This document shows positions 25,441 through 36,634 of a stretch of DNA of 64,000 bases, one piece after another. Below the pieces are notes generated by a model. It saw nothing but the letters and a program-made list of their open reading frames with translations, had not been told where the DNA came from and did no database searches. Both the position numbers and the translations under genes were made by a program. Location: positions 124,001 through 188,000 of the forward strand of contig WIDE01000002.1 of the NCBI GenBank assembly GCA_015039315.1. Reading direction: 5' to 3'. Source of the DNA: Clavulina sp. PMI_390. Taxonomy: Eukaryota > Basidiomycota > Agaricomycetes > Cantharellales > Hydnaceae. The stretch's first letter is position 1. Each line of letters begins with the position of its first letter.

Positions 25441-26336
25441 CTACAGGTCAACGAGGGATATGATGGAGAGAGTTAGGATAGTACCACTAAGCACTTCGTA
25501 TCGTGTGTCCACAAGGAGGGAGCTGGACTCGTCCAGGCCATTTAATTTAGGTAATAATCCTATGTCCGGTGCGAGCGAATAAAAGCGAATCCCTTTGCGA
25601 GCAGGATGTGCTCTCGCCCACCCAGGCATTGATTCAGGATCGACATGGTAAAAACGACCAGGAATATCCGTTTTGGGTTCTGCAAACCCGTCAACATCCA
25701 CGCTCCAGAGTCTCCCTCGGATGATCACGAGCTTTATCCCGGATTCTGGACGAATATCCTGAAGCGGGAGTGGTGAGAAAGCCTGGTTGTTCTCCCTAGG
25801 CGTATCGTCAACCATGACTACTTCCAAAGACTCGTTCTCATCTGTGCCTGGTGCACCGATCGAGAAATCGAGGCGCTCAGCGTCATCTACTGCTTGCGTA
25901 GTAAACGAGAAGAAGATATCTTGGACATCACTCGCCCCGGTGAAGCCCTCAAGTCGTGCGATGAGTCGCTTGAGGTTTACGATAGCGCGAGGGGGAGAAA
26001 TGTCTCTTACGTGGAGCCGACCGATGAGGGCATTCCTGCCATCCTCGGATGTTGGCTTGAAGGCTTGTTTCGAAGCGAGCGGGTGACCGTTTTGGTGAAT
26101 TGAGTAGTATACTTTGAATCCGAAGACATCCAGCGACAGATGATTTGTTAGGTCGGAGACGATGGTTGTGATTCCTTCATTTACTCACGATATTGAGCGC
26201 GTTGATCAGCGACAGCCTGACGGGGAGGGTCGGTCTCTTCACTTGAAGACTGGTTCGCTGAAAAGGGCATCACTGAGCATTAAGATATCTGACAAGGACA
26301 AGATCCCTGCGTACCGTTAGATGACGGAGTGGACAT
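25441..26336 (-). CDS. Unknown protein, tandem paralogue copy 1
   Basis: Exons 26336-26315, 26257-26189 and 26111-25441 (introns of 56 and 77 nt) give 253 residues. Intron 2 has a good GTGAGT donor and an ACCTAAC branch site. Without splicing, the frame hits a stop at once, which first suggests a pseudogene. The protein begins MSTPSSNANQSSSEETD. It then has YYSIHQNGHPLASKQAF, GRLHVRDISPPRA, KRLIARLEGFTGASDVQDIF, DDAERLDFSIGAPGTDEN and DGFAEPKTDIPGRFYHVDP. I do not recognise a named domain. The pattern of short variable head, 'YYSxY...K', 'GRL...PPRA..LKRxIAxLE' recalls a large uncharacterised Agaricomycete family. No signal peptide or membrane segment is obvious. Its paralogue is at 27922-27025. 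Confidence 0.72.
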
Positions 26337-27024
26337 GGATGATGGTCACAATGTGTAATGGTCTCAGCAGCCGGGGAAGCCACCGAGCTATTGAAGTAAA
26401 CAGCTCAGAATCTGGATGGACGGAGAGACTCGTGGGGGCACGATGGTCCTCTCCTAGGTACTGTATGCATCGTGCTCAGTTTTGCATGATTATTTTTCCA
26501 ATTAATGGAATCCAAACCTTTTATGCTGATTTGGGAAAAAAAAATCCTCTGACTTCAAGTTTGAGCCTTCGGCTGGATCGCTATCCCCAGATCAGTTTTG
26601 GCCTATCAACGCCCGCCCTCCCAGAGTGCGACTTTACGGGCGTTCGAGGATGAGAACCACCTAGGATTTTTATACAGCGGAGATCTAGCCAATGATACCA
26701 TTTTCAATAAGAAGTTTCAAAGAAGCCCCGAGCATACGCTAGATACGAACGACTATCCCACTACACCCTGTTTACCTGTACTACGGACAACCGAGGAAAA
26801 TGGCCACATCTCCAATGACTGACTTTAGAGACGTCAAGTAGCCTCAGTTATAACGTCCCCAACCTTCATATCTATCAAGGCCAAGATTCATGAGGAACAA
26901 GAGTGAGCGCCAGGGGACAACACTCTCGCGTGTACAGCGGGACAGAATAAGACATACAACCAATCTGTTTAATATCCGTACATATCACCCGATAATATCT
27001 CTCCCCCGATGCTGAAAATCTCAA
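26337..27024. promoter_or_regulatory. Promoter region of paralogue copy 1
   Basis: These 688 bp lie between the tandem paralogues. Positions 26380-26490 share short blocks with the region upstream of copy 2, including GGATGGACGGAGAGACTCG at 26414-26432 and TGCTCAGTTTTGCA further on. The duplication therefore included the promoter. Short open frames on the plus strand here are not convincing. Confidence 0.55.
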
Positions 27025-27922
27025 TCAGACTGGGCGAAACAGCAGCAGCAGATGACCTGGGTTGTGATGACAGTCAAGGGCTTGAACCGTACCTTTCACG
27101 ACATCGGTTTGCGTGTCCACGAGAAGGGACGACGACTCATTCAAGTTGTGTGAGTGACCAAGTACTAGTCCTGCACCATATGAGTAAAATGGCTGTGGCG
27201 AGGCATTTGGACGTCCTCTTGCCCACCCTGGCATCGATTCAGGATCGCGGTGGAGAAAGTGACCTGGGCTGTCCGTTTTAGGTTCTGCAAATCCATTAGC
27301 ATCCACGGCCCACATATTGTGGTCGCTGATCAAGAGGAGCGACCGTAATTGAGTGTTTGGAGGCGCCTGTGGTGTTGGTGGTGTTTGAGAGCCCTGATTG
27401 TTGTTGGTCGTCCCATCCACGAATATCACTTCTAGTGGGTCGTTCTCGTCCGTGCCTGGTGCGCCGATCGAGAAGTCGAGGCGCTCAGCGTCATCTACTG
27501 CTTGCGTAGTAAACGAGAAGAAGATATCTTGGACATCACTCGCCCCGGTGAAGCCCTCAAGCCGTGCGATGAGTCGCTTCAGGTCTGGCATGGCACGAGG
27601 GGGAGGAATATCTTTTATGTAGAGTCGACCGATGAGAGCGTTTCTTTCATCTTCAGTCGCCGACTTGAATGCTTGTTTCGAAGGACGTGGACCGCCATCT
27701 TGGTAGAGAGAGTAGTACACTTTGTATCCAGAGCCACCCATCAGCAGGTGGTTCATGAGGAGACGATAGTGATCATCAGTATTATGATACTCACGAAATT
27801 GAGCGCGCTGATGAGCCGGAGTCTGACGGGGAGAGTTGGTCCCTTCAGCTGGAGACTAGTTCGTTGGAAGGGACGGGCTAAGCATAGAGAGATCTGACAA
27901 GGAAAATATGATTGCATACCAT
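27025..27922 (-). CDS. Unknown protein, tandem paralogue copy 2
   Basis: Exons 27922-27920 (the ATG only), 27855-27795 and 27719-27025 (introns of 64 and 75 nt) give 252 residues. The exon layout matches copy 1. The product reads MSPAEGTNSPRQTPAHQ, then YYSLYQDGGPRPSKQAF, GRLYIKDIPPPRA, KRLIARLEGFTGASDVQDIF, DGFAEPKTDSPGHFLHRDP and a Leu-rich end. The position equivalent to the copy 1 start codon is GTG here, so the start is taken as the ATG directly touching the intron 1 donor. If intron 2 is retained, an ATG at 27756 would also open the frame (243 residues), so the N-terminus is less certain than the rest. Function unknown. Confidence 0.72.
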
Positions 27923-29510
27923 TGGAACAACGAAGTGGACACGAATGATGATCAAAGCGTGCAATAGTCCCAACAGGAGACAGGGCAAATAGCTGATCTA
28001 TTGAAATAAACGGCTCAAAGCCCGGATGGACGGAGAGACTCGCGTGAGCGGGGCGAGCGTCTCTTTGGTGCTATATGCAATGGTGCTCAGTTTTGCAAAT
28101 GGAGTTATAATTGCTTGCGAATAATGCAGCCCACAGAAGCATTATCTTCCAGGCGTAGAGGCGACTAAAGCCAACATTTTGTTATCGATTGCCCCAAACA
28201 GGGTTGCTCAGTGGATACTAGGGTTACTATTCGTTAGATGAAGAATCCAAGCCTCGTTTCGAGAAGCGTGCTCCAGTGGCCAGTGAATTGAAGTCGAGTC
28301 CAATCTGATGTGATTCTCAAGACTAGATGGCAAGTCTATTCTGTGATCGGACAAGTAATTTTCGTCCAAAGACCGCTCGGGTGTGCATGGATCCTAACAA
28401 TAGTTGCTACTGTTCTGGAGCAGCGTTCTGATGCTGGGGGAGCAACGTTCATCCTTGTTGAGGGGAATTATTGGTCGCGTGCCCGTGGGGCATCATAAGC
28501 AAGCTTTCCAGATGCTGGTGCTGCCGTCGTCTTCTCTCCCTCAATACTATCACTGCTCAGCAAGTGGCAAGGTTAAACCATAACGAGCGGAAAGATCGGG
28601 TAGCCACGGCCCGATTTGGGTTTGATAGATCCACTTGCTTTGCTCGTTTTGGGGCGGTATATTGAATATCACATGGGATTGACTTGATGGTGTTTAGGAG
28701 CACTGTGCCCTGGGTCACTGTGAGAGAGAAGGAGAAAGCGTCGAGGGATGGGGTTGGGTACAGCAGTAGCTAGGAAGTCCCGGAGCTTGGATGCGTGGGT
28801 GCTATCTGAACAACCGTCCGGCTTCAAAAAGATAGCCTGCACCCAAGGCAAAGGAGGTGCGAAACTCTAAACCGTGGGAATGGGAAAGCATCAGGCGTGC
28901 CACACAGCTGACATCCTCGGTCTCTCAACAAGTCAAACTGTATTAGGAGATCGGATTGGAAGTAGAGTGCCTTGAATACGACGAATGTATTATATGCGCG
29001 CGACCACCTCAGGGCGAGCTTCTTCTTAGCCTCCACCTGCACCAGGTCTGTCCTCATTGCGCGTGTGCTCAACGGCAGCAGCAGCGACAACAACAACAAC
29101 CGCATCGACGATCGAGCGGACGATCGACTGGGTGCCTTGTGACTCACTCTGGGTTGCTACACCCCCATCCCCTTGCCGCCGCGATCGCGTGCCGGGGAGT
29201 AGTGGCTGCGTTAGGCGTGCCCGGTCCCAGTGCGTGTGCGAGTAGCCCTGGGCTCTCTAACCTAAAGGTGTCCGGGAGTGGTGCGCCCCTCCTCCTCCAC
29301 CCCCTATATCAATCTGCACTTTACCTTATCCCTCCCCCGTTCCGCCCGTGCCATTGATCTTATCGATTATCTGCCTGCTCGCGTGCTCGCTGCCCCTTAA
29401 CCCCCATTACCTCGAGAGCCCCTTGCTTCACAACCTACCTACTCTCCTCCTTCCCTCGCTGCTGCATTCTCCGCATTCCTCGTCTTCCCTCCCCCCCGTC
29501 GTTCATCAGT
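27923..29510. other. Intergenic region, divergent promoters
   Basis: This 1.6 kb stretch lies between divergent genes. The copy 2 promoter motif (GGATGGACGGAGAGACTCG) is at 28025-28043. A CAG/CAA-rich patch is at 29070-29105, and 29260-29510 is strongly C/T-rich, fitting a long 5' leader for the F-box/LRR gene. I see no supportable gene between 28050 and 29250. Confidence 0.45.
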
Positions 29511-32500
29511 ATGGCGTCTGGCGAGCGCAGCGCGTCCCATGACCTCGATTCAGATTCACCCAGCTCTCGGCCTCTCGGTGCCGCCGCTCAGCACCTGCTT
29601 GTCTTTGATGACATCTTTGAGCGCTCCCTTCCTCTGAACATCGGCCTCGGCATCAGCATGAGCGACCGCCCAGGTACACCAGGCATTAAGCGATCCGACA
29701 CTCCCCGCCCTCGCTCTATGCTCTTCGACAACAACGATAATACGATGACGACCAAGACGAATCCCGCCTCTCCGTCCGAAGTGGCGGCTGTTGCTCCCTC
29801 CACACAAGCTGGTACTCAGCATCCTCAACAGTCAATCTTCACCCTCTCACCCTCGTCACCCAGTCTCGAGCTCTTCGATTTCGAGCACCAAGGTGGTGCT
29901 CATACATTCGCCGATTTCGGCACCGCCGCTATGCCGTCGTCGGAGCCACACACCACCAACGACCAAGCCCCTCATGCATCCGAGTCTGACTCGAGCTCAA
30001 GCAGCAGCGGCTCATATGGCTCTCCCATGTCCTCCTTTAGTTTCTCCACTGCCCATTCCGAACTGGAGGATGAGGACGGCAGTGGTGGTGGCGGGATGAG
30101 GATAGATCGGAGGAGCCGCGAGCCAGGTGCGGGCGGTATGTCGTTCGATACGACGCTCACACTACCGAGTCCTGCTCCCCTTTCCCCGCTGTTCTGCATG
30201 ACATCGTCTCCCGTGATGACAACCTTCGGCGATGATGTCAATGCGGGTGCATTCGGGAGTGCAAGTGGGAGTGGGAAGGGCAAGCAGCGTGCCGATACAA
30301 TGATGTCTTTGGACTCCGTGGCATACATGGATGATCCGCCTCCCCAGTATGATTCGGATGATGAGCAAGGTGCTGGTGTCCATTTCTCGTCCTCCTCGCA
30401 ATCTTCACGGCGGCAAAGTCGTCCTGCGTCACATCTCGTTTTCACTGAAGGCGTCGCGGGCCCTTCAACGTGGCGCATCAGTCCTTCTAGCAGCATGCAT
30501 GAGCAAAGCAGGACATCCGATGAGCAGGTATGTACACGTGCGCCAACTAGGCTAGATCGTGACGAATGAGACTCATGTGTCATTGATTTGCCCTTGATCC
30601 TCTAGTTCAATGGCTCTCCCCTACCAGCATCGTCATCGCAAGATGATGTGATCTCTCCCGCTCCCATGCATGCACCTACGCAGACGTCTTCTGCATTGAC
30701 CCTCGCTATCCAGCGCTCGGAAACGCCCAGGTCGACCGCTGGCATCCCGACTCCTACAAAAGACACTCTTGAAATGTCTCAGAGTGGCGAAGCGCGTGCA
30801 GCCTCTTCTTTACCGGGACAATCGATTTCGGCGGAAGACCGTCCTCCTCGATCATTAGAGGACCCGTCAGAATCTGCTCCAACAGACGAGGAGCAAGACA
30901 CGAGTGCTAGCGTGGTCTCAGAACCTATTGCCACCCCTACCATACTACCTCAAGATGTCCGGCTGGATCTTGTAGCACCACTCTTTTTGACACTGCCTAT
31001 GTCCCTTTCACGACCTCGAACTCCGCTTCCACGAAACACAAGCACGCTGGCGTCGTCGAATCCCTCCCTGGATCCAAGAGAGCCTCCTTCCCCTGGCTTC
31101 CCGGCTCCCACCATTTCTACAATCCAGATCGTCGCCCCGGAAGGCCCGTCAGCATCCTCCTCCAGCAGCGCGAGCGTTCATTCGAGCAGCAGCAGCATCC
31201 GCACCCACGAGTCTGCGTCCTCGTCCGCCTCAAGAGGCGGCAAGTTAGTGAGGTCCATGTCGCTGGGTCTGCAGAAGATGAAGCTCAGGCGTTCAGGCGC
31301 TGGTGGCAGCACCGCTAGTACATCCAGCATGAGAGCCTCTCCCGCAGAGATCACGCTGAGTTCTGCTGAGCAGACATCGGCACTCTCGGAGCCCGCAAGT
31401 CCCGCTCCTACCCCTGCCCCTATACTTTCTCCACCCGTGGAGCGCACCCCAAGTTTTGTTGTGAGTACTGGGAGCACTGGTGTTGATAAGAAGAGGAGGG
31501 CCAATATGGGTGCACCGAAGAATAAGAGGCTCCTTGTCCACCCACCAGGCCTAACGCGCTCAAAGACGATGCCGCCCTTGCCGATCCTCCGTCTCTCCGC
31601 TTCCGCATCGGCATCCACGACGTCTCTCTCCCTCTCTACTTGCCCACCTTCTCCTCACACTCACGCTCATGTCCTTGACCTCGATCTGGAGATGGGGATG
31701 ACGCCTGCCGGGATGGAGGCGTCGCAGATGACGGTTAAGCCTCGTTCTGCGATGAAGGACTTTTTCAACGAGGTGCTGCCGATCGAACTGAGGCTCGAGG
31801 TATTTGCGTGGCTGGTGAAGCTGTTTGTGGATGAGCTGGAAGGGTGGAAGAATGCTGGGAAGGACGAGGAGGGGCAGGGGCAGAACGGGTATGGGTGGTC
31901 GTGGAGTGCTGAGAGGGCGGGGAAGATGAGGTGGGTTGGGTGGGAGGCTGGTGTGAGGGAGTTGGTCAAGATTAGCCAGGTATGGTTTGCCCTGCTGGAT
32001 TATTGATGCTGGTCTGTGTCTGATCGCTCTAAACCCCGACTTTAGGTATGCAAGGCTTGGCAAGCCCTAGTATTCGATGGCCAATTGTGGGCCACTCTTG
32101 GCGGCACGCCTGCCCTCCCACCTTCGCTCCTTTCCCGCATCAGCGCCTCTGCTGGACCGTTTGTGCACTCGCTCCAACTGTCCGGATACTCTTCGCTCAC
32201 ACCCGACGAGCTCCTCGCAATCACGGCAAACATCTCCACTAGTGGTCCTGATCATGCGCCGTCCATCATTCCAGTACAGCACTCGAGCATGCACGGCCTT
32301 GAGCACTGGTCCACGAACATCACGTCGCTCAATCTAAGTGGGTGCTTGGCACTCACTACGCGCTCGCTTCACAAAGTGCTAGGAAGCTGCCCACTTCTCG
32401 AAAACTTGTGCCTCCGGGGTTTGGGTGCAGTGACAAACACGACGTGCATCCTGATAGGCGACGCCCACCCGGGGCTAGTAAGCTTGGATTTGAGCAGGTG

Positions 32501-34325
32501 TTTGAACATGGATGCGTTTGGCGTAACGTTTGTGTGCGAGGCGGTGGAGCGGCGCAGGACGAGTGCGTTGCTTGCGCTTTCCTCTCAGGCTTCTACTGCT
32601 GCTTCTGCCTCTGCGCGCAAGTCTGTTGTGAGCCCACTCAAGGAGCTCCGCCTCTCGGGATTGAAGCGTGCATCCGAATGGACACTCTCGACCATTGCGC
32701 GCACATTCCCGCTTCTCGAGGTGTTGGACCTCAGCTACGTCTCGTCACTGAGTGATGTGGCCATTGCTCGTTTTGTGGAGTGCCAGCCAGACCATGCGGA
32801 GCTGAGGCATTGGATGTCAACCACTGCGGCTGCGACTGGGAGTTATCCGTTGCCATTGCCTCTGTCAAGCACGCGCTCTAGGCAGCTTGGTATGACTGGT
32901 GGTAGTGGGATCACGAGGAGCGCGACGCTCCCTAGCGTTCCTACTCTTGGGTCCTCGTCCCACTATGCCCAGCCCGCAATGACCAGCGCCAATACCGATT
33001 TGGATCCTGATTCTATCCCAGCGTTTGTCGAACTCACCGCTCGCCAAGTCGGCCTTGATCCAATGGATCGCGCGCTCTATAGACGTCGTGTCACTCGCTT
33101 GCGCCACCTCAGCCTCTCGCATTGCCCTTCCCTTACGTCCACCGCGTGCTCCTCCCTGGCACACGCACTGCCGCGCCTGGAAATCCTAGAATTGGGGGGC
33201 ATTGGTGCGGGACTCGAAGATGATGGTCTTGTCAGGCTGTTGAAGACGACGAAAATGCTGAGGAAGTTGGACTTGGAGGATGCGAGCCGGATTGGGGATG
33301 CGGTTTTGGAGGCGCTGACCCCTCCTGCGCCTGCACCCGCTCCCACCACCACTCCCATTATTCCACCGATTGGGTTGGTAGGGAGTGCGACGCCCACCGC
33401 TGCGCTCCCCATTGACATCCCTGGTCCGATGAGAGCCCGTAGAGCCGCTACGGCCCCTGTGCGTGGGCTGGTGTCAACCTCCGTTCCTTCGCCATCCACC
33501 TCAGTGAGCTCGACAAGTAGCGGGATTCTATCGTCGTCGCCCTCTTCTACTCCCAAGAAGCCGGTAATTGTCCACCCTGGCGAGCGCCTCGAGCACCTGA
33601 TCATCTCTTATGCCGCACTCATTTCACCTGAGGCAATCACAACTCTTGTGCAGCGCTGCGAGAAGCTCTGTGTGTTGGAGGCGGATAACACAAGGATCAA
33701 TGATGTAGCTGTTAGAGCCTTTGTGGAGGCGAGGATGAACGCGAAGCAGAAGGCAAAGGCAGCCGCGAAGGCTGCTGAGGGCTCGACCCCTTCTGTTGAC
33801 GCAGTCATCCCCTCTGCGGTGCAGCCGCCATCCCAGTCCTCCAATACCGAGCCAGAACCACACCTCGTTGTGATAGACTGCGCCTCTGTCGGTCGTGTCC
33901 TCATCGACGATCTAGCATCGCGCTCCCTGACACGTCCACGGGCAGGTTTCCGTCACTGGGACGCGCGCAACTTTGGCTATGCCGATGGCCGCGACGGTGA
34001 TGCTATCCCGAACGCTGCGTTTGGGCCTGGGATGGAAGAGTGCGACGAGTCGCGCGTGGTGCTCAAGAGTTTCAGAGGGTGGCAAACTGTGGATCGATGG
34101 ATGATTGAGCGAGCCAAGCGGGTCAAGGCGAAGGAGGCACTTGCTGCCGCTGCTGCTGCTAATGCGGCCAGCGCAAATGGGGGTGGTAAGGATGGGAGGG
34201 AGGGGAGTAAGAAGTGGTTTGGGAGACGAGATGGTACGAGGAGCCGGAGTAGGAGTGGAGCCGCTACCCCTGGGTCTCCTTTTGGTGAGGGCGAAGATGA
34301 CGATCGGGGATGTACGATCATGTGA
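29511..34325 (+). CDS. F-box/LRR protein with C-terminal CaaX box
   Basis: Exons 29511-30527, 30606-31979 and 32046-34325 (introns of 78 and 66 nt) give 1556 residues. Residues 1-715 are Ser/Pro-rich and disordered. The F-box lies at about 720-815: LPIELRLEVFAWLVKLF, a Gly/Trp-rich insertion of about 40 residues, then ELVKISQ-VCKAWQALVFDGQLW across intron 2. Amino-acid-type LRRs follow (TSLNLSGCLALTTRSL, LVSLDLSRCLNMDAFGV, LEVLDLSYVSSLSDVAI, LRHLSLSHCPSLTSTA, LRKLDLEDASRIGDAVL), as in Grr1/Fbxl2-type SCF receptors, interrupted by Ala/Pro/Ser linkers. A basic C-terminal region ends in GCTIM, a CaaX box; Met at the last position favours farnesylation. The protein should recruit ubiquitin ligase to substrates, probably at a membrane. 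Exact orthology to Grr1 or Fbxl2 is not decided. Confidence 0.9.
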
Positions 34326-35073
34326 GTGCGAGTCTTGAAGTGTGTGGTAGCCAGCTGGCTGGATGGCAGGCGTGAGTTTTGGCGCTTTTTTCTTGTACTT
34401 TGCGGTATGTTCTTGGGGCTCGTTTTGTTTTGACGACTGACATTGTATTGTGTGAATGTATCGACCTTAGATGTGTATCCTTGTTCTGTTGACGTTCTTC
34501 TCCGATGTATTATGTATTCACTAGTCGTTAGTTTTGCCACAGTTGACAATCCCATAGCATAGTTCGCCTTGAGGGTGGTTGTGATGCTCTTCATCAACCA
34601 AACGGTCAGCATTCAGTGGAGGTGTAAGGCTATATATTATCATGAAAGAGCTGGTATCAAGTGCTAAAGCTATCAACACAAATTTGACAAGATGAAGGAT
34701 GGAAATGTTCTCAGCACAATCGGTGCTCTCTACCGCCAAAAAAAGCGATTCTGTAGAGAGCAAATATGAAGGCAACAGAGATGGAAGTTGATCTATGACC
34801 CAGCGAGCGCCTGCAGCATCCGTAGAAATCAGGGGAAAGCAAGTGACTCTAAAGCCAGGTCAATAGACATTTGTGTAAAGAAGAAAAACGCGTGTCACGC
34901 GACTCATTGCCTTTTATAGGGCCTCGCTAAGCGCTGAGATGCCATATCGCGATCCAAGCTCTTGAAAGCATCCCGAGCTACTCGTTAGTCGCCAAGAGGT
35001 ATAATAATACTATTGTCTAATAAGCTGTATTCTCAATTTCGCCCTCAGAGTCTCAAAAAGTGCCGAGACCGGC
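34326..35073. other. Intergenic region
   Basis: About 750 bp between two plus-strand genes. It holds the F-box/LRR 3' UTR and the next promoter. A minus-strand 84-codon frame at 34521-34775 has no domain features and is not called. Confidence 0.4.
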
Positions 35074-36567
35074 ATGCCTCATGTGAGTGCTTCTTCAGCA
35101 CCCTGTATGAACCTTTGTAACCTTGTAACTTCTGTCCTAATAGCGTAAGTTCTCTTCTGGACGCGTTTGAGCTTATCTCATGAGCCGTGGCGTAATCTGT
35201 GAGAACAGAGATTGAAATATCGCGTTCTGAATACCTCAAGTCAGTGTTGGTAGATCGACAGGAACCAACCTCTCTCTGACATTGGCCATTGCGTGTGTAA
35301 GATATGTTGTCGAACTGGTCGTTATACGTGCCTGGCACAAAGATGCGTTTGAACGCTTCCAGCGTGCGGAGTCTGAGAAGCGCCATATTGAGCGCAGGCT
35401 GCAGGCTCAGCCTTTCACAGCTGGGCTTACCGACAAGCGAGCAGCCCTCGTTGCCCAGCTACCCCGGCTAGAGACGACTGCCCGAGAATACTCGAAGCTG
35501 TACAAGCCAAGGATTGATTACCTCTCGGGACACTCAGCCATCGCTCCACCCCACGATATCCTCTATCCTAAAGCGCAAAGCAGACCTATTGATGGCCTTG
35601 AACAGGCAGTCGAGTGGTCACTTAGCCAAGCGAAAATGTTGGGCGATATTGTCAAGTATGTGACAGAGAATGTGCACCTTGACGTGAAGTTGGATGCATC
35701 CCGCGCTGATGCTGGTGAAGTGAGCGACGACGCTGGTGCACCAAACAAGAAGCGCCGTCTCGCTGATGGGTCATCTGCTCCAGCTGCATCTTCTTCCTCT
35801 GCGCAGCCCGAACCTACCCAGCCCTCATATCCCCAGATCATTCCGATTGAGAACCTTCTCGAGACGGTCCATCAACTGAAGACGAAGCTGGACTCTACGC
35901 TCGTGCAGCAGCAAGCCGATGCAGCCTCCAAGGCCCTTGCGGAGGCAGAGAGCCGTATTGAGCGGTTTCACAAGGCGCAGCCTTCCCTAGAAACTCCACA
36001 AACAGATGATCATGTCGCTCAGTTCAATGCGCGTCGTGCTGACCTGGAGCGAGAGATGGCGCGGCAGAGCTCTATTCTCGACGATCAAATTCAATGGAGG
36101 GAGGAAAGGAATCGGCGTGAAAGGGATGAGATTGCTAGTATGGAAGCACGGTTCGCCAAGGCAAGCCTCTCAGTCATCTGATTAGCATGATTCTTCTATT
36201 CTTGTTCTCTGATCCTTGACCTTTTCTTGACTAGCTCTCGGCGACTCTCAAGGAGATCGAGGGCCATAGCGCATCTCTATTGTCAGACGATCCTATTTCT
36301 AAACCTTCCAAAGGCCAGCCCACCATAGCTTCACTCCACGAGAACGAAGATTTCCAGCGGCATATCGCTCCCATCGTCGCTGAAGTCCGCGAAACAGCCA
36401 TCGACAGCGTGCACGATCTCTCAAGGGAATCATGGGCAGCGTTAGAGAGGCAAACAGTTCTAGCATACGATGATATGGCAAAGGAGTTGTGGAGTGAGTT
36501 GGGCTATTGTATCGAGAAAACAGACCAGATTCTCGACGCTGTATATAGTGAGGGGCCTTCGGAATGA
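35074..36567 (+). CDS. Coiled-coil protein with a GC-AG intron
   Basis: The body runs from 35262 to 36160 and resumes at 36235-36567. The intron 36161-36234 starts with GC (AAG|GCAAGC) and ends in CTAG. The protein has heptad-rich stretches (AFERFQRAESEKRHIERRLQ, RADLEREMARQSSILDDQIQ) flanking an Ala/Ser/Pro linker with a basic NKKRRLADG nuclear-localisation-like motif. The C-terminus is helical and acidic. I cannot name the family; a nuclear scaffold or complex subunit is possible. The 5' end is unsolved. The body opens without an ATG. The nearest plausible start, ATGCCTCAT at 35074-35082 before a GTGAGT donor, joins in frame only if a one-nucleotide exon (35144) is assumed. The stop is 68 bp from the CLP1 stop (convergent). 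Confidence 0.6.
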
Positions 36568-36634
36568 ACAACGCCTCTCTTTGATAGCCATGTATCCATA
36601 TTTTGGCCGTGTCCGTTTTGCTATCTATAATTTA

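Noticed and set aside
25441..26200. Paralogue copy 1 as a pseudogene (stop and frameshift relative to copy 2 around 26112-26188)
   Set aside because: Both copies have GTGAGT at the same place and an AAAG acceptor; splicing 77 or 75 nt restores the same frame in both, so an intron explains it better.
34521..34775. Minus-strand 84-codon frame with hydrophobic segment
   Set aside because: No homologous pattern, no splice context, and it falls in the 3' region of the F-box/LRR gene.
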